From the NCBI RefSeq assembly GCF_018918055.1, contig NZ_JAHLPS010000073.1, positions 1 through 64,000 of the forward strand: DNA of 64,000 nt. Reading direction: 5' to 3'. This DNA is from Caproiciproducens sp. MSJ-32. Its GTDB lineage: Bacteria; Bacillota; Clostridia; Clostridiales; Clostridiaceae. Positions 33,585-43,372 of this stretch are shown here, one piece after another. The notes beneath the pieces are model-generated. The model searched no databases and was not told where the DNA came from. It worked only from the letters and a program-made list of their open reading frames with translations. The translations under genes were made by a program, and so were the position numbers. Positions within the stretch are counted from its first letter, which is position 1, and each line of letters starts with the position of its first letter.

Positions 33585-34919
33585 ATGAGTTTGAAAAATC
33601 TTACTTTTAAAGGTGGAGTTATGGTGCCTGGATATAAAGAATTTACGAGAGAAAAACCAATAGAAAGGGCTATAGAACCTTCTGTTGTAGCTATTCCATT
33701 GCATCAACATACTGGTGCACCTTGTGAGCCAATAGTAAAGGTTGGGGATAGCGTGAAGGTAGGTCAAAAGATTGGGCAATCAGATGCTTTTGTTTCAGCA
33801 CCAGTTCATTCATCTATATCTGGTATTGTAAAGAGCATAACTCCTATGGCTATACCTACAGGACTTACTGTTAATTGTGTAGTCATTGAGTCTGATGGGA
33901 AAAATGAATTGCATGAACTAGTAAAGCCTTATAAAAGTTTAAAAGAATTAACTTCTGAAGAAATAATAAATATAATAAAGGAAGCTGGTATAACAGGAAT
34001 GGGAGGTGCAGGATTTCCTACTCATGTAAAACTATCACCACCACCGGAAAAAAAGATTGATACCATTATAATAAATGGTGCTGAATGTGAACCATATATA
34101 ACGGCAGATCATAGAAATATGGTGGAAGAACCTGAAAAAATAATATTTGGTTTGAGAGCTATTATGAAAGCAGTAGTAGGAGTTGAAAAAGGAATTGTTG
34201 CTGTAGAAGAAAACAAACCTGATGCAATAGAAGCTTTAAAAAATGTTTGTAAGGATTATGAAAGTATCAAAGTAGTATCTTTAAAAGCAAAATATCCTCA
34301 AGGGGATGAAAAGAGATTAATAGATGCTATTTTAGGGCGTCAAGTCCCATCTGGTGGACTTCCAATGGATGTAGGAGCTGTTGTATGCAATGTATCTACT
34401 ACTAAAGCTGTTGCAGAAGCAATAAGTATGGGAAAACCTTTGTATGAAAGAGTAGTAACTGTTACTGGAAGAGGTATAAAGGAACCTAAAAATTTAATAG
34501 TGAAAATAGGGACTAGCTTTAAGGATATAATAGAACAATGTGGCGGATTTACAGAAAACGCTCCGGGCAAGATAATTATGGGAGGACCTATGATGGGAAT
34601 AAGTCAATTTTCAATAAATGTACCAGTTATTAAAGGTACAGGTAGCATACTGATATTAACAAAAGAAGAAGCAGAACCAGTACAAGTTTCTTCTTGTATT
34701 AAATGTGGTAAATGTGTTGAAGTTTGTCCAGTACATTTACAGCCACTATATTTAAGTACTTATTCTTTGAAAGAAAAGTTTGAAAAGGCAGAAGAATTTC
34801 ATGCTCTTGATTGCATAGAATGTGGGGCATGTTCATATATATGTCCAGCAAAAAGGCCATTAGTTGAATCTATTCGTATTGCTAAAAGAGAAATAATTGC
34901 GAAAAGAAGGGGGATATGA
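33585..34919 (+). CDS. rnfC: Rnf complex subunit RnfC
   Basis: A 444-residue peripheral subunit of the Rnf ferredoxin:NAD oxidoreductase, the NADH-binding part. I prefer the ATG at 33585, which has GAGGTG 6 nt upstream, over a GTG three codons earlier. It contains GITGMGGAGFPTHVKL near residue 138 and IINGAECEPYITAD near residue 165 (NADH/FMN-binding region). Two [4Fe-4S] motifs, CIKCGKCVEVCPVH and CIECGACSYICPA, follow after residue 365. It opens the operon rnfCDGEAB, the order usual in Clostridia. Confidence 0.96.
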   Translation: MSLKNLTFKGGVMVPGYKEFTREKPIERAIEPSVVAIPLHQHTGAPCEPIVKVGDSVKVGQKIGQSDAFVSAPVHSSISGIVKSITPMAIPTGLTVNCVVIESDGKNELHELVKPYKSLKELTSEEIINIIKEAGITGMGGAGFPTHVKLSPPPEKKIDTIIINGAECEPYITADHRNMVEEPEKIIFGLRAIMKAVVGVEKGIVAVEENKPDAIEALKNVCKDYESIKVVSLKAKYPQGDEKRLIDAILGRQVPSGGLPMDVGAVVCNVSTTKAVAEAISMGKPLYERVVTVTGRGIKEPKNLIVKIGTSFKDIIEQCGGFTENAPGKIIMGGPMMGISQFSINVPVIKGTGSILILTKEEAEPVQVSSCIKCGKCVEVCPVHLQPLYLSTYSLKEKFEKAEEFHALDCIECGACSYICPAKRPLVESIRIAKREIIAKRRGI

Positions 34920-34920
34920 A

Positions 34921-35910
34921 ATGAAAAACAAAGCGGCAACTACTTCTAAAGTTGATGAAATGGACTTTGAAGGGATGTTATTAGTTTCTTCATCTCCTCA
35001 TATAAGATCAGATGAAACTGTACAGAGGATAATGCTTGATGTAATAATAGCTCTAATACCAGCTATGATAGGAAGTGTCTATTTTTTTGGTATAAGTGCA
35101 CTTAAGCTTATTTTAATTTCTGTTGCTTCATCTGTTTTGTTTGAAGCTTTAATCCAAAAGGCTTTTAAAAGAGAAGTTACCATAAATGATTTATCGGCAG
35201 TTATAACAGGAATTTTAATTGCTTTCAATTTGCCAGCCAATGCACCGTTGTGGTTACCAATAATTGGTTCAGCATTTGCAATTATTATAGTAAAGCAATT
35301 TTTTGGAGGATTGGGTTCTAATTTTATGAATCCAGCTTTAGCAGCTAGAGCAATGCTTTTAACATCTTGGCCTAACCATATGTCAAGTTTTACAGGACCA
35401 CGACCTGATGTAATAACAACTGCCACTCCTTTGACTATAATGAAAACTGGTGGGACTCAGTTAACAGGATCAGAGTTACCTTCTCTTATGGATATGTTTG
35501 TTGGAAATATTCCTGGAGCTATAGGTGAAACATCTGCACTATTGTTATTGATAGGAGCTATATATTTAATAATAAGACAAGTTATTGATTGGCGAATACC
35601 AGTATTCTATATTGGAACAACTTTTATAATGTTAATATTATTAGGAGTGGAATCAGAGTTTTTACTTTACCATATATTAGGTGGAGGTTTAATCCTTGGA
35701 GCTTTTTATATGGCTACAGATTATGCTTCATCGCCTGTAACGTCTAAAGGTAGGATTATATATGGTATTGGAGCGGGGATACTTACTGCAATAATTAGAG
35801 TAAAGGGCGGATACCCAGAAGGAGTATCTTATTCAATTTTGCTTATGAATATAGCAACTCCAATAATTGAAAAAATTACAAGACCTAGAGTTTTTGGGGA
35901 GGTGAAGTAA
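34921..35910 (+). CDS. rnfD: Rnf complex subunit RnfD
   Basis: A 329-residue multi-helix membrane protein. The ATG at 34921 is preceded by GGGGGA with 6-nt spacing, so I reject a TTG further upstream that would overlap rnfC. The ATPLTIMKT segment near residue 165 contains the threonine that carries covalent FMN in RnfD/NqrB proteins, which requires the ApbE transferase. GLGSNFMNPALAARAMLL near residue 130 is another family signature. It abuts rnfG with no gap. Confidence 0.95.
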   Translation: MKNKAATTSKVDEMDFEGMLLVSSSPHIRSDETVQRIMLDVIIALIPAMIGSVYFFGISALKLILISVASSVLFEALIQKAFKREVTINDLSAVITGILIAFNLPANAPLWLPIIGSAFAIIIVKQFFGGLGSNFMNPALAARAMLLTSWPNHMSSFTGPRPDVITTATPLTIMKTGGTQLTGSELPSLMDMFVGNIPGAIGETSALLLLIGAIYLIIRQVIDWRIPVFYIGTTFIMLILLGVESEFLLYHILGGGLILGAFYMATDYASSPVTSKGRIIYGIGAGILTAIIRVKGGYPEGVSYSILLMNIATPIIEKITRPRVFGEVK

Positions 35911-36486
35911 ATGAATGAAACATTAAAATTAGGATTAATATTGTTTATTATAACTGCTGTATCAGCATCGGTTCTAGCAGTTTCAAATAATATAACTTCA
36001 CCTAAAATAGCAGAAGCTGATAGAATAGCAGATCAAAAAGCAAAAGCTGAAATATTACCCCAAGGAGATGAATTTAGACTATTAAGTGAAGAAAAATTCA
36101 ATGAAATAAAAGAAGAATATCCTAATGTAACTGAAATATTTGAAGCTTATAAAGGTGAAAAATTAGTGGGATATACTATTAAAAACATATCAAAAGGTTA
36201 TGGTGGGGACATAGAAATTATGACTGGGATATCAACAGATGGAATGATCACGGGAATTAAAATTTTAAATCATTCTGAGACACCTGGGCTTGGAGCGAAT
36301 CTTACTAAACCACATTTTATAAATTCATTTAAAAATAAACCGATAGATAAAGAATTGGTAGCATCTAAAAGTCCAGAGAATGATAATGAAATACAAGCTT
36401 TAACTAGTGCTACCATAACTACTAATGCAGTATTAGATGGTGTCAATGTTGCTCGTGAAATATATAATTTAAAATTAGCTGATTAG
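35911..36486 (+). CDS. rnfG: Rnf complex subunit RnfG
   Basis: A 191-residue membrane-anchored flavoprotein with one N-terminal helix (LKLGLILFIITAVSASVLAV) and an extracytoplasmic FMN-binding domain. ETPGLGANLT is near residue 125. ALTSATITTNAV near residue 161 holds the SxTxT-type threonine that receives covalent FMN from ApbE. The ATG immediately follows the rnfD stop, with GGGGAGGTG upstream. Confidence 0.95.
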   Translation: MNETLKLGLILFIITAVSASVLAVSNNITSPKIAEADRIADQKAKAEILPQGDEFRLLSEEKFNEIKEEYPNVTEIFEAYKGEKLVGYTIKNISKGYGGDIEIMTGISTDGMITGIKILNHSETPGLGANLTKPHFINSFKNKPIDKELVASKSPENDNEIQALTSATITTNAVLDGVNVAREIYNLKLAD

Positions 36487-36507
36487 CTGATAATGGAGGT
36501 GTAAATA

Positions 36508-37110
36508 GTGAAATTATCCAAAGTATTTTATAATGGATTAATAAAAGAAAATCCAATATTTGTACAATTAATAGGTATGTGTTCGGTTTTAGCAGTAACA
36601 TCTTCAGCTGTAAATGGTTTGGCTATGGGATTGGCAGTTACTGGAGTATTAGTTGGTTCAAATTTAGTAATATCTCTTCTTAGAAAGGTAATTCCAGATA
36701 AAATTCGTATACCTGCCTTCGTAGTGGTTATAGCTACTTTTGTTACTATAGTGGAGATGTTTATGAAAGCGTATACTCAAGATTTATACAATGCTTTAGG
36801 TATATTTATACCATTGATAGTAGTTAACTGTATTATATTAGCAAGGGCAGAAGCTTTTGCATCTAAAAATGGGGTTTTAGCTTCAGTAGTTGACGGACTA
36901 GGCATGGGTCTTGGATATACTCTAGCTTTATTAATATTAGGTAGTTTAAGGGAAATATTAGGTGCTGGTAGTATATTTGGGAAGCAATTATTTGGTTCTT
37001 CCTTTGAGCCAGCATTAATTTTTATAATGCCTCCAGGAGCATTCATATTATTAGGAATATTGATAGCTATTTTCAATACTATTAGGAAGAAAAAATCAAT
37101 TATAGAATAG
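36508..37110 (+). CDS. rnfE: Rnf complex subunit RnfE
   Basis: A 200-residue integral membrane subunit with about six helices, homologous to NqrD. It starts LIKENPIFVQLIGMCSVLAV and has IPLIVVNCIILARAEAFA near residue 101, with the cysteine that is conserved between RnfA and RnfE and holds a membrane-embedded Fe centre. The GTG start follows GGAGGTG. Confidence 0.95.
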   Translation: MKLSKVFYNGLIKENPIFVQLIGMCSVLAVTSSAVNGLAMGLAVTGVLVGSNLVISLLRKVIPDKIRIPAFVVVIATFVTIVEMFMKAYTQDLYNALGIFIPLIVVNCIILARAEAFASKNGVLASVVDGLGMGLGYTLALLILGSLREILGAGSIFGKQLFGSSFEPALIFIMPPGAFILLGILIAIFNTIRKKKSIIE

Positions 37111-37128
37111 GATTAGAGGAGGAGAAAA

Positions 37129-37701
37129 ATGAATATATTTACAATATTGATAAGTACTATATTTGTAAACAATTTTGTATTGGCTCGTTTTTTAGGTATA
37201 TGTCCTTTTTTGGGGGTATCTAATAAAACAGAAACAGCAACAGGTATGAGTATTGCTGTAACTTTTGTTGTTACTTTATCATCTATAATTACTTATGGAA
37301 TTCAGAAAGGAATCTTAGATAAACTTGGATTAGAATATCTTCAAACTATAGTATTTATATTGGTTATTGCTGCATTGGTTCAATTTGTTGAGATGGTAAT
37401 GAAAAAAACTAGCCCAACTTTATATAGTGCATTAGGAGTATATCTTCCTTTAATAACTACAAATTGTGTGGTATTAGGAGTTGCAATATTAAATATACAA
37501 GAAGGTTATAATTTAGTTGAAACTATATTTAATGCTATAGGTGCGTCTCTTGGATTTGGATTAGCTTTGATATTAATATCAGGGATAAGAGAACAATTAG
37601 AATTAAATGATGTACCAGAAGCTTTGGAAGGTTTTCCTATTGCATTAATAACTGCAGGTCTGATGTCTATCGCATTTTTAGGATTTAATGGACTAGCATA
37701 G
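37129..37701 (+). CDS. rnfA: Rnf complex subunit RnfA
   Basis: A 190-residue membrane subunit homologous to NqrE and paralogous to RnfE with inverted topology. Hallmarks are NNFVLARFLGICPFLGVS near residue 14 and LPLITTNCVVLGVAI near residue 105, each with the conserved cysteine. AGGAGGAG precedes the ATG. It is 18 nt after rnfE. Confidence 0.95.
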   Translation: MNIFTILISTIFVNNFVLARFLGICPFLGVSNKTETATGMSIAVTFVVTLSSIITYGIQKGILDKLGLEYLQTIVFILVIAALVQFVEMVMKKTSPTLYSALGVYLPLITTNCVVLGVAILNIQEGYNLVETIFNAIGASLGFGLALILISGIREQLELNDVPEALEGFPIALITAGLMSIAFLGFNGLA

Positions 37702-37712
37702 GAGGTGAAATA

Positions 37713-38513
37713 ATGAGCATTATATATCCAATTGCTGTATTAGGAGGATTGGGACTATTATTTGGATTAGGTTTATCTTTAGCATCTAAGGCTTTTTCAG
37801 TAGAAAGGGATCCAAGGATTGATGAGATAAGAGAAGTTTTACCTGGCGCTAATTGTGGGGCATGTGGTTATCCTGGTTGTGATGGATTGGCTTCAGCAAT
37901 TGTTGCAGGAGAAGCACCAGTAGATGCTTGTAATGTTGGTGGTACACCAGTAGCTGAAAAAATAGCAGATATTATGGGAGTAAATGTTACGGAAAGTGTT
38001 AGATATGTTGCTACGGTACTTTGTCAAGGGGATTTTAATAAAGCTAAGGAAAAATATATTTATGATGGAATCATGGATTGTAGAGCACAGAATATGTTAG
38101 CTGGTGGGAGCAAATCTTGCTCTTATGGATGTTTAGGTTATGGTACATGTAAAGATGTTTGTGAATTTGATGCAATTCAAATTATAGATGGAATTGCAGT
38201 TATAGATAAAGATAAGTGTACTGCTTGTAAAAGATGTATAAGCGTATGCCCTAAAGGAATCATTGAACTAATACCCTATGAACAAGAGGTAATTATAAAA
38301 TGTAAAAGTAGAGATCCAGGTAAAATAGTTAGAAATAATTGTAATATTGGTTGTATTGGTTGCGGAATTTGTGCTAAAAATTGTCCTCAAGAAGCTATTG
38401 AACTTGAAAATAATTTAGCAAAAATTGATTATGAAAAATGTGTTAATTGTGGAATTTGTGCAGAGAAATGTCCTACTAAAGCTATTTATGCGAATTTAAA
38501 AATAAAAAAATAG
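37713..38513 (+). CDS. rnfB: Rnf complex subunit RnfB
   Basis: A 266-residue iron-sulfur subunit that accepts electrons from reduced ferredoxin. One N-terminal helix (residues 4-25) is followed by the GANCGACGYPGCDG motif near residue 46. Several ferredoxin-type motifs come later (CKDVCEFDAI, CTACKRCISVCP, CIGCGICAKNCP, CVNCGICAEKCP). AGGAGGTG precedes the ATG. It is the last rnf gene and a terminator follows. Confidence 0.95.
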   Translation: MSIIYPIAVLGGLGLLFGLGLSLASKAFSVERDPRIDEIREVLPGANCGACGYPGCDGLASAIVAGEAPVDACNVGGTPVAEKIADIMGVNVTESVRYVATVLCQGDFNKAKEKYIYDGIMDCRAQNMLAGGSKSCSYGCLGYGTCKDVCEFDAIQIIDGIAVIDKDKCTACKRCISVCPKGIIELIPYEQEVIIKCKSRDPGKIVRNNCNIGCIGCGICAKNCPQEAIELENNLAKIDYEKCVNCGICAEKCPTKAIYANLKIKK

Positions 38514-38525
38514 AAATTTCCAGTT

Positions 38526-38556
38526 AGAGCCTATATATAGGCTCTTTCATTTTTTA
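38526..38556 (+). terminator. Intrinsic terminator of the rnf operon
   Basis: The stem AGAGCC/GGCTCT, with an inner TATATA that can extend it, is followed by TTCATTTTTT. Confidence 0.85.
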
Positions 38557-38715
38557 AGAAATTCATTTATAATAATAAGGTAAGGATAATTTGAGAACAG
38601 TAGAAATTTGAGTTTCAATAATTTTTTGGGATAACTTTAACTTGTAAACAAAAAGTATAAATGATAAACTAATTATGATATATTAGAAATCAACGCCTTA
38701 AGTTAAAGGGTGAAC

Positions 38716-39099
38716 ATGTTGACAAAAGGAGATAAATATCTGATAGTTTTTATTATAATAATTAGCTTATTATCACTAGTATATGTAAATAAATCAGCTT
38801 TAAATTATAATAAAAAATATATAAGTATTCAAGTAGATGGGAAAGAAATAAAAAAAATAATATTTGATAAGAATATTATTGGGAAAACTATTCCCATTAA
38901 AACAGAATTTGGTTATAATTTGATAGAAATAGGAGATGAAAAAGTTAGAGTAATTGAGGCAGATTGTCCTGATAAATTAGATGTGAAACAAGGTTATATA
39001 TCTAAAGTGGGTGAAGTTATAGTATGTTTACCAAATAAATTGGTAATAGAGATAAAAGGCATAGATGATGAAAGAGATGTAGATTATATAAGCTATTAA
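38716..39099 (+). CDS. NusG domain II-like membrane-anchored protein
   Basis: A small protein of about 128 residues with one N-terminal transmembrane helix (YLIVFIIIISLLSLVYV) and an external beta-rich domain resembling the NusG-II family (DUF1312), with a single cysteine in EADCPDK. I use the ATG at 38716, since AAAGGG at 38705-38710 precedes it; a GTG 6 nt upstream overlaps that site. It lies next to the Gx-transporter gene and downstream of rnf, a neighbourhood conserved in many anaerobes, which suggests a link to membrane redox or flavin metabolism. Its function is not established. Confidence 0.78.
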   Translation: MLTKGDKYLIVFIIIISLLSLVYVNKSALNYNKKYISIQVDGKEIKKIIFDKNIIGKTIPIKTEFGYNLIEIGDEKVRVIEADCPDKLDVKQGYISKVGEVIVCLPNKLVIEIKGIDDERDVDYISY

Positions 39100-39114
39100 A
39101 GGTGGATTACAATT

Positions 39115-39612
39115 ATGAAAAGATTAAAAAAATTAATTTTTTTATCTTTATTGGTTTCTATTGGATTAGCTCTAGGGGTTGTTGAGTCAATGATGCCAGT
39201 GCCTTTTATAGTACCAGGAGCAAAATTGGGATTATCAAATATGGTTATATTAATTACTTTAGTATTATTTGGTTTTAAAGAAGCCATGATAGTTGGGATT
39301 CTTAAATCCATAATATTTACATTGATTGCAGGAAGTGTTTCAAGCCTTTTTTATAGCCTATCTGGTTTTTTATTAAGTTGCTTAACTATGTATATAGTAT
39401 ATAGAAATTTTTCAGAAGTATTTAGTTTAATAGGGGTTAGTATATTTGGATCAGTAGCACATAATTTTGCTCAGATAATAGTGGCAAGTATCATGATGAA
39501 TAATATAAAAGTGTTTTCTTATTTACCCATACTTCTATTGACGAGTCTTTTTACAGGATATTTTATAGGATTGACTTCAATTTTTGCAATCAAAAATTTA
39601 AAAAATTTTTAG
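39115..39612 (+). CDS. Gx transporter family membrane protein (HepS-I annotated)
   Basis: A 165-residue membrane protein with five or so helices, of the Gx transporter family that databases often call heptaprenyl diphosphate synthase component I. It starts LIFLSLLVSIGLALGVVE and has FIVPGAKLGLSNMVILITLV near residue 25, a family signature. No prenyl-synthase aspartate-rich motif is present, so a transport or substrate-binding role is more likely than catalysis. It is 15 nt after the NusG-II-like gene and 15 nt before maf. Confidence 0.82.
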   Translation: MKRLKKLIFLSLLVSIGLALGVVESMMPVPFIVPGAKLGLSNMVILITLVLFGFKEAMIVGILKSIIFTLIAGSVSSLFYSLSGFLLSCLTMYIVYRNFSEVFSLIGVSIFGSVAHNFAQIIVASIMMNNIKVFSYLPILLLTSLFTGYFIGLTSIFAIKNLKNF

Positions 39613-39627
39613 CTATAAGGTGATAAA

Positions 39628-40209
39628 ATGAATACTATAGTACTTGCTTCTTCTTCACCTAGAAGAAGAAAATTATTAGAAAAGTATAATGTCAAACCCG
39701 TTGTAGTAAAATCGAATATACATGAAAAAATAAATTCCAATGAAACTATAGAACAAATAGCAATGGCATTAGCTTTTGAAAAAGCTAATCAATTAGAAGA
39801 TAGGTTTTCTAATGGAGAAATAATTATAGGGGCTGATACAATTGTAGCTTGTAATGATAAAATTCTCGGTAAGCCTAAAGATGAATATGATGCTTTTAAT
39901 ATGCTTAAATTTTTAAGTGATAAGGAACATTTAGTATTAACAGGAATTTGTATCATAAAAGCTAATTCTAATATAAAAGTTATTGATTACGAGAAGACTA
40001 TAGTTAAATTTAGAAAACTTAGTGATAAAAAGATACAAAAGTATATTGAAACTAAAGAATATATAGATAAAGCAGGAGCATATGGTATACAAGGATTAGG
40101 AGGAGTGCTGGTAGAATGGATTAAAGGTTGTTATTTTAATGTTGTAGGGTTACCTATATATAAATTAGACATTTTATTAGAAAGGCATTTTGACATAAGC
40201 TTATTATAA
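39628..40209 (+). CDS. maf: Maf-family nucleoside triphosphate pyrophosphatase
   Basis: A 193-residue protein that hydrolyses non-canonical or excess dTTP/UTP to monophosphates. It begins with the family signature VLASSSPRRRKLLEKYN and has IIGADTIVACNDKILGKP near residue 70, including the catalytic aspartate, and KAGAYGIQGLGG near residue 151. The ATG follows AAGGTG. It precedes radC and mreB, the conserved maf-radC-mreBCD order of Firmicutes. Confidence 0.94.
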   Translation: MNTIVLASSSPRRRKLLEKYNVKPVVVKSNIHEKINSNETIEQIAMALAFEKANQLEDRFSNGEIIIGADTIVACNDKILGKPKDEYDAFNMLKFLSDKEHLVLTGICIIKANSNIKVIDYEKTIVKFRKLSDKKIQKYIETKEYIDKAGAYGIQGLGGVLVEWIKGCYFNVVGLPIYKLDILLERHFDISLL

Positions 40210-40228
40210 TAAAGTGTGGTGGAATAAT

Positions 40229-40936
40229 ATGGAAAAGAGCACAGATATAAAAAAAACCTATACTATAAAGGATCTTCCATTGAATGAAAGACCTAGAGAA
40301 AAATTATATAAATATGGGGTTAAATCCTTATCAAATGCAGAATTAATTGCAGTAATTATTAGAACTGGTCATAGAGAAGATACAGCAATAGATTTGGCTA
40401 ACAGGATACTAAGTATGGATAAAAGTGGAATAAGTTATTTATCGCATGTTACAGTAGAAGAATTGACAACCATAAAAGGAATAGGAAATTGTAAAGCTGG
40501 ACAAATAATAGCAGCTATAGAGTTAGGAAAAAGGATATCTAGATATGGAGGAGAAGATAAGATAAAAGTAGATTCACCAATAGTGCTTGTACAGTTACTT
40601 ATGGAGGAAATGAGGTATTTAAAAAAGGAATATTTTAAAATAGCAATTTTAGATACTAAAAATCAGATAATAAGTATTGAAAATATATCTATAGGTAATT
40701 TAAATGCATCTATAGTACATCCCCGGGAGGTATTTAATATAGCTATAAAGCGAAATGCAAATTCAATTATATTAATACATAATCACCCTAGTGGTGATCC
40801 AACTCCAAGTGAGGAAGACATAAACATTACACATAGACTTATAGATGCAGGAAATATAATTGGAATTAAAGTTTTAGATCATATTATATTTGGTGATAAT
40901 AAGTATGTAAGTTTTAAACAAAGAAATATTATTTAG
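40229..40936 (+). CDS. radC: RadC family protein (JAB/MPN domain)
   Basis: A 235-residue protein with an N-terminal helix-hairpin-helix (LPLNERPREKLYKYG, then TIKGIGNCKAGQIIAAIELG) and a C-terminal JAB metalloprotease-like domain with the zinc motif HNHPSGDPTPSEED near residue 192. I choose the ATG at 40229, preceded by GTGGTGG, rather than a GTG five codons earlier. Despite the name, a DNA repair role is not firmly shown for the family. Confidence 0.92.
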   Translation: MEKSTDIKKTYTIKDLPLNERPREKLYKYGVKSLSNAELIAVIIRTGHREDTAIDLANRILSMDKSGISYLSHVTVEELTTIKGIGNCKAGQIIAAIELGKRISRYGGEDKIKVDSPIVLVQLLMEEMRYLKKEYFKIAILDTKNQIISIENISIGNLNASIVHPREVFNIAIKRNANSIILIHNHPSGDPTPSEEDINITHRLIDAGNIIGIKVLDHIIFGDNKYVSFKQRNII

Positions 40937-40962
40937 TTTAGAGAAAGGAAGGAGCAAATCAT

Positions 40963-41994
40963 ATGGGAATATTTAGTGCATTTACAAAAGATATGGGAAT
41001 TGATCTTGGAACAGCTAATACATTAGTTTATGTGAAAGGAAAGGATATAGTAATTAGGGAGCCTTCTGTAGTTGCAATTCAAACTAATACTAAGCAAGTA
41101 TTAGCTGTAGGTGAAGAAGCGAAAAAAATGATAGGTAGAACCCCAGGTAATATAGTTGCAATTAGACCTTTAAGGGATGGGGTTATTGCCGATTTTGATA
41201 TAACTCAAAGTATGCTTAAATATTTTATACAAAGAGCAGTTCAAAGACGTTCTTTATTCCAACCAAGAGTGGTTGTATGTGTTCCAAGTGGAGTTACTGA
41301 GGTTGAAAAAAGAGCTGTAGAAGAAGCTGCTATACATGCTGGAGCTAGAGATGCTTATTTAATAGAAGAGCCTATGGCTGCAGCTATTGGCGCAGGGCTA
41401 CCTGTGCATGAAGCAACAGGTAGTCTTATAGTAGATATAGGAGGAGGCACAACGGAGGTAGCTGTTATATCCTTAGGAGGAATAGTTACAAGCAAATCTA
41501 TCAGAGTAGGTGGCGATGAGTTAGATGAGGCTATAGTAAATTATATTAAAAAAGAATATAGCTTAATGATTGGGGAACGTACAGCTGAGGATATTAAGAT
41601 TACTATTGGCTCTGCAAATGTAAAAAACAAGGAATCTAAGATGAATATTAGAGGAAGAGACTTAATATCTGGATTGCCAAAAACAGTAACTGTTACGTCT
41701 AAAGAAATATACGAAGCAATGAGAGAGCCTATTTACAATATAGTAGATGCGATTAAATCTACGTTGGAAAAAACGCCTCCTGAGTTAGCCGCTGATATAA
41801 TGGAACAAGGCATAATGCTCACTGGTGGTGGAGCACTACTTGATGGAATTGATTTATTGATAAAAAGTGAAACAGGCATGCCAGTTAATATAGCAGAGAA
41901 CCCTTTAGATTGTGTTGCTATAGGTACAGGTAAAGCATTAGAAAGTATTGAAGTACTTAAAAAAACATCATATAATAACAAAAAAATGGGTTAA
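40963..41994 (+). CDS. mreB: Rod shape-determining protein MreB
   Basis: A 343-residue actin homologue that positions the cell-wall elongation machinery. Motifs are [17 protein letters not shown] near residue 14, [16 protein letters not shown] near residue 133, [17 protein letters not shown] near residue 158 and [11 protein letters not shown] near residue 286. AGGAAGGAG precedes the ATG. It opens mreBCD and is 11 nt from mreC. Confidence 0.97.
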   Translation: MGIFSAFTKDMGIDLGTANTLVYVKGKDIVIREPSVVAIQTNTKQVLAVGEEAKKMIGRTPGNIVAIRPLRDGVIADFDITQSMLKYFIQRAVQRRSLFQPRVVVCVPSGVTEVEKRAVEEAAIHAGARDAYLIEEPMAAAIGAGLPVHEATGSLIVDIGGGTTEVAVISLGGIVTSKSIRVGGDELDEAIVNYIKKEYSLMIGERTAEDIKITIGSANVKNKESKMNIRGRDLISGLPKTVTVTSKEIYEAMREPIYNIVDAIKSTLEKTPPELAADIMEQGIMLTGGGALLDGIDLLIKSETGMPVNIAENPLDCVAIGTGKALESIEVLKKTSYNNKKMG

Positions 41995-42005
41995 TAGGTG
42001 ATACT

Positions 42006-42842
42006 ATGTTTTTTTTAAAAAAATATAAAAACAGAATGATAGTAACTGCAGTTGCTATCATTCTGATTATTATTATCGGTGTAACTAGTACTGAAAGAAT
42101 GTCTTTAACAAAAGTAGAGAAGGTAATAGGAAATATATTTGCACCAATAGGAAAGTTTTTTTACAATATCAGTATGAAAGTATCAGATTTTTTTGCTTCC
42201 GTTAAAAATATAGGTAAATTAGAAACGGAAAATGAAGAATTGAAAAATAGAGTTATAGAACTAGAAGAACAAAATAGAAAATATGAAGATTTAATTGGGA
42301 AGTCTGATTATTTAAAAAATGAATCAGAACTTATGAAAAAAGCTAAGTATAATTTAATTCCAGCTCAAGTTATTGGGAAAGAGCCAGGAAATTGGTTTAA
42401 TAGATTTGTAATTGATAAAGGTCTTAAAGATGGTATAAAAAAAGATGATACAGTAATACAAGCTGTAGAAACTGAAAAAGGCATAGTGGAAGAGGGAATT
42501 GTAGGAAGAGTTGTTGAAGTAGAAGATAACTTTGCTAAAGTTGTTTCTATAATTGATGAGAATAACAAAATTGCGTTTAAGGTAATTAGAACTCAGGATG
42601 GTGGAATAATTTCTGGTATTGTTGATGAAAAATTAAGTGGATATTTGTTTGACATGAAAGCAGATGTTATAAAAGGAGACAAGCTTTTTACTTCTGGACT
42701 TGGTGGTATATATGTTAAAGATATTTATATAGGAGAAATAAAAGATGTAGTAAAAAATGATGAGGATTTGATGAAAAATGTATATGTAGAACCAGCAGTA
42801 GATTTTAAAAAAATATATAGAGTTTTCGTTATATCAAAATAA
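42006..42842 (+). CDS. mreC: Rod shape-determining protein MreC
   Basis: A 278-residue bitopic protein with one transmembrane helix (VTAVAIILIIIIGVTS near residue 13), a coiled coil at about residues 66-100 (ETENEELKNRVIELEEQ) and an external beta-rich core. It bridges MreB to the periplasm-facing synthases PBP2 and RodA. The ATG follows TAGGTGA after mreB. Confidence 0.95.
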   Translation: MFFLKKYKNRMIVTAVAIILIIIIGVTSTERMSLTKVEKVIGNIFAPIGKFFYNISMKVSDFFASVKNIGKLETENEELKNRVIELEEQNRKYEDLIGKSDYLKNESELMKKAKYNLIPAQVIGKEPGNWFNRFVIDKGLKDGIKKDDTVIQAVETEKGIVEEGIVGRVVEVEDNFAKVVSIIDENNKIAFKVIRTQDGGIISGIVDEKLSGYLFDMKADVIKGDKLFTSGLGGIYVKDIYIGEIKDVVKNDEDLMKNVYVEPAVDFKKIYRVFVISK

Positions 42843-42859
42843 AAGTTTAGGTGATTTTG

Positions 42860-43360
42860 TTGGAAATATTGATAATGTTATTAATAATAATAGGCAATTT
42901 TATATTACAAAGTACTGTGTTACCTCATATCAATATATTTGGTGTAACACCCAATACAGCCCTTATTATAGTAGTAGCGATAGGGCTTCTAAGGGGTAGA
43001 ATATTTGGAAGTACAGTAGGTTTAATTATAGGTTTGCTGCATGATGTAATATTTTGTCCTGTAATAGGTGTAAATGGATTTATATATTTTTTTGTAGGTT
43101 ATTTTGTAGGAATGACTGAAAATAAATTAGCAAAAGATAATCTATTGATACCTTTCCTGGCAACAGCAATTTCTACTATAGTTTATCATGGGCTTTATTA
43201 TATTTTTATGTTTTTTTTAGGATACAATATAGATTTTTCTGTTTTTTTTAAAAATGTAGTGATATTGGAAACTTTGTATAATAGTTTGATATCCATGTTG
43301 ATTTATAAGTGGTTTTCCAATATATTTATTGTACCTTCCATAAGGTTTACAAGGAGATAG
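42860..43360 (+). CDS. mreD: Rod shape-determining protein MreD
   Basis: A hydrophobic protein of about 166 residues with five membrane helices, for example IFGVTPNTALIIVVAIGLL and VNGFIYFFVGYFVGM. I prefer the TTG at 42860, which has TAGGTGA 5 nt upstream; a GTG at 42851 lies within that site. It completes mreBCD and is followed after 12 nt by the PBP2 gene. Confidence 0.9.
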   Translation: MEILIMLLIIIGNFILQSTVLPHINIFGVTPNTALIIVVAIGLLRGRIFGSTVGLIIGLLHDVIFCPVIGVNGFIYFFVGYFVGMTENKLAKDNLLIPFLATAISTIVYHGLYYIFMFFLGYNIDFSVFFKNVVILETLYNSLISMLIYKWFSNIFIVPSIRFTRR

Positions 43361-43372
43361 GGGTGAGTTTGT

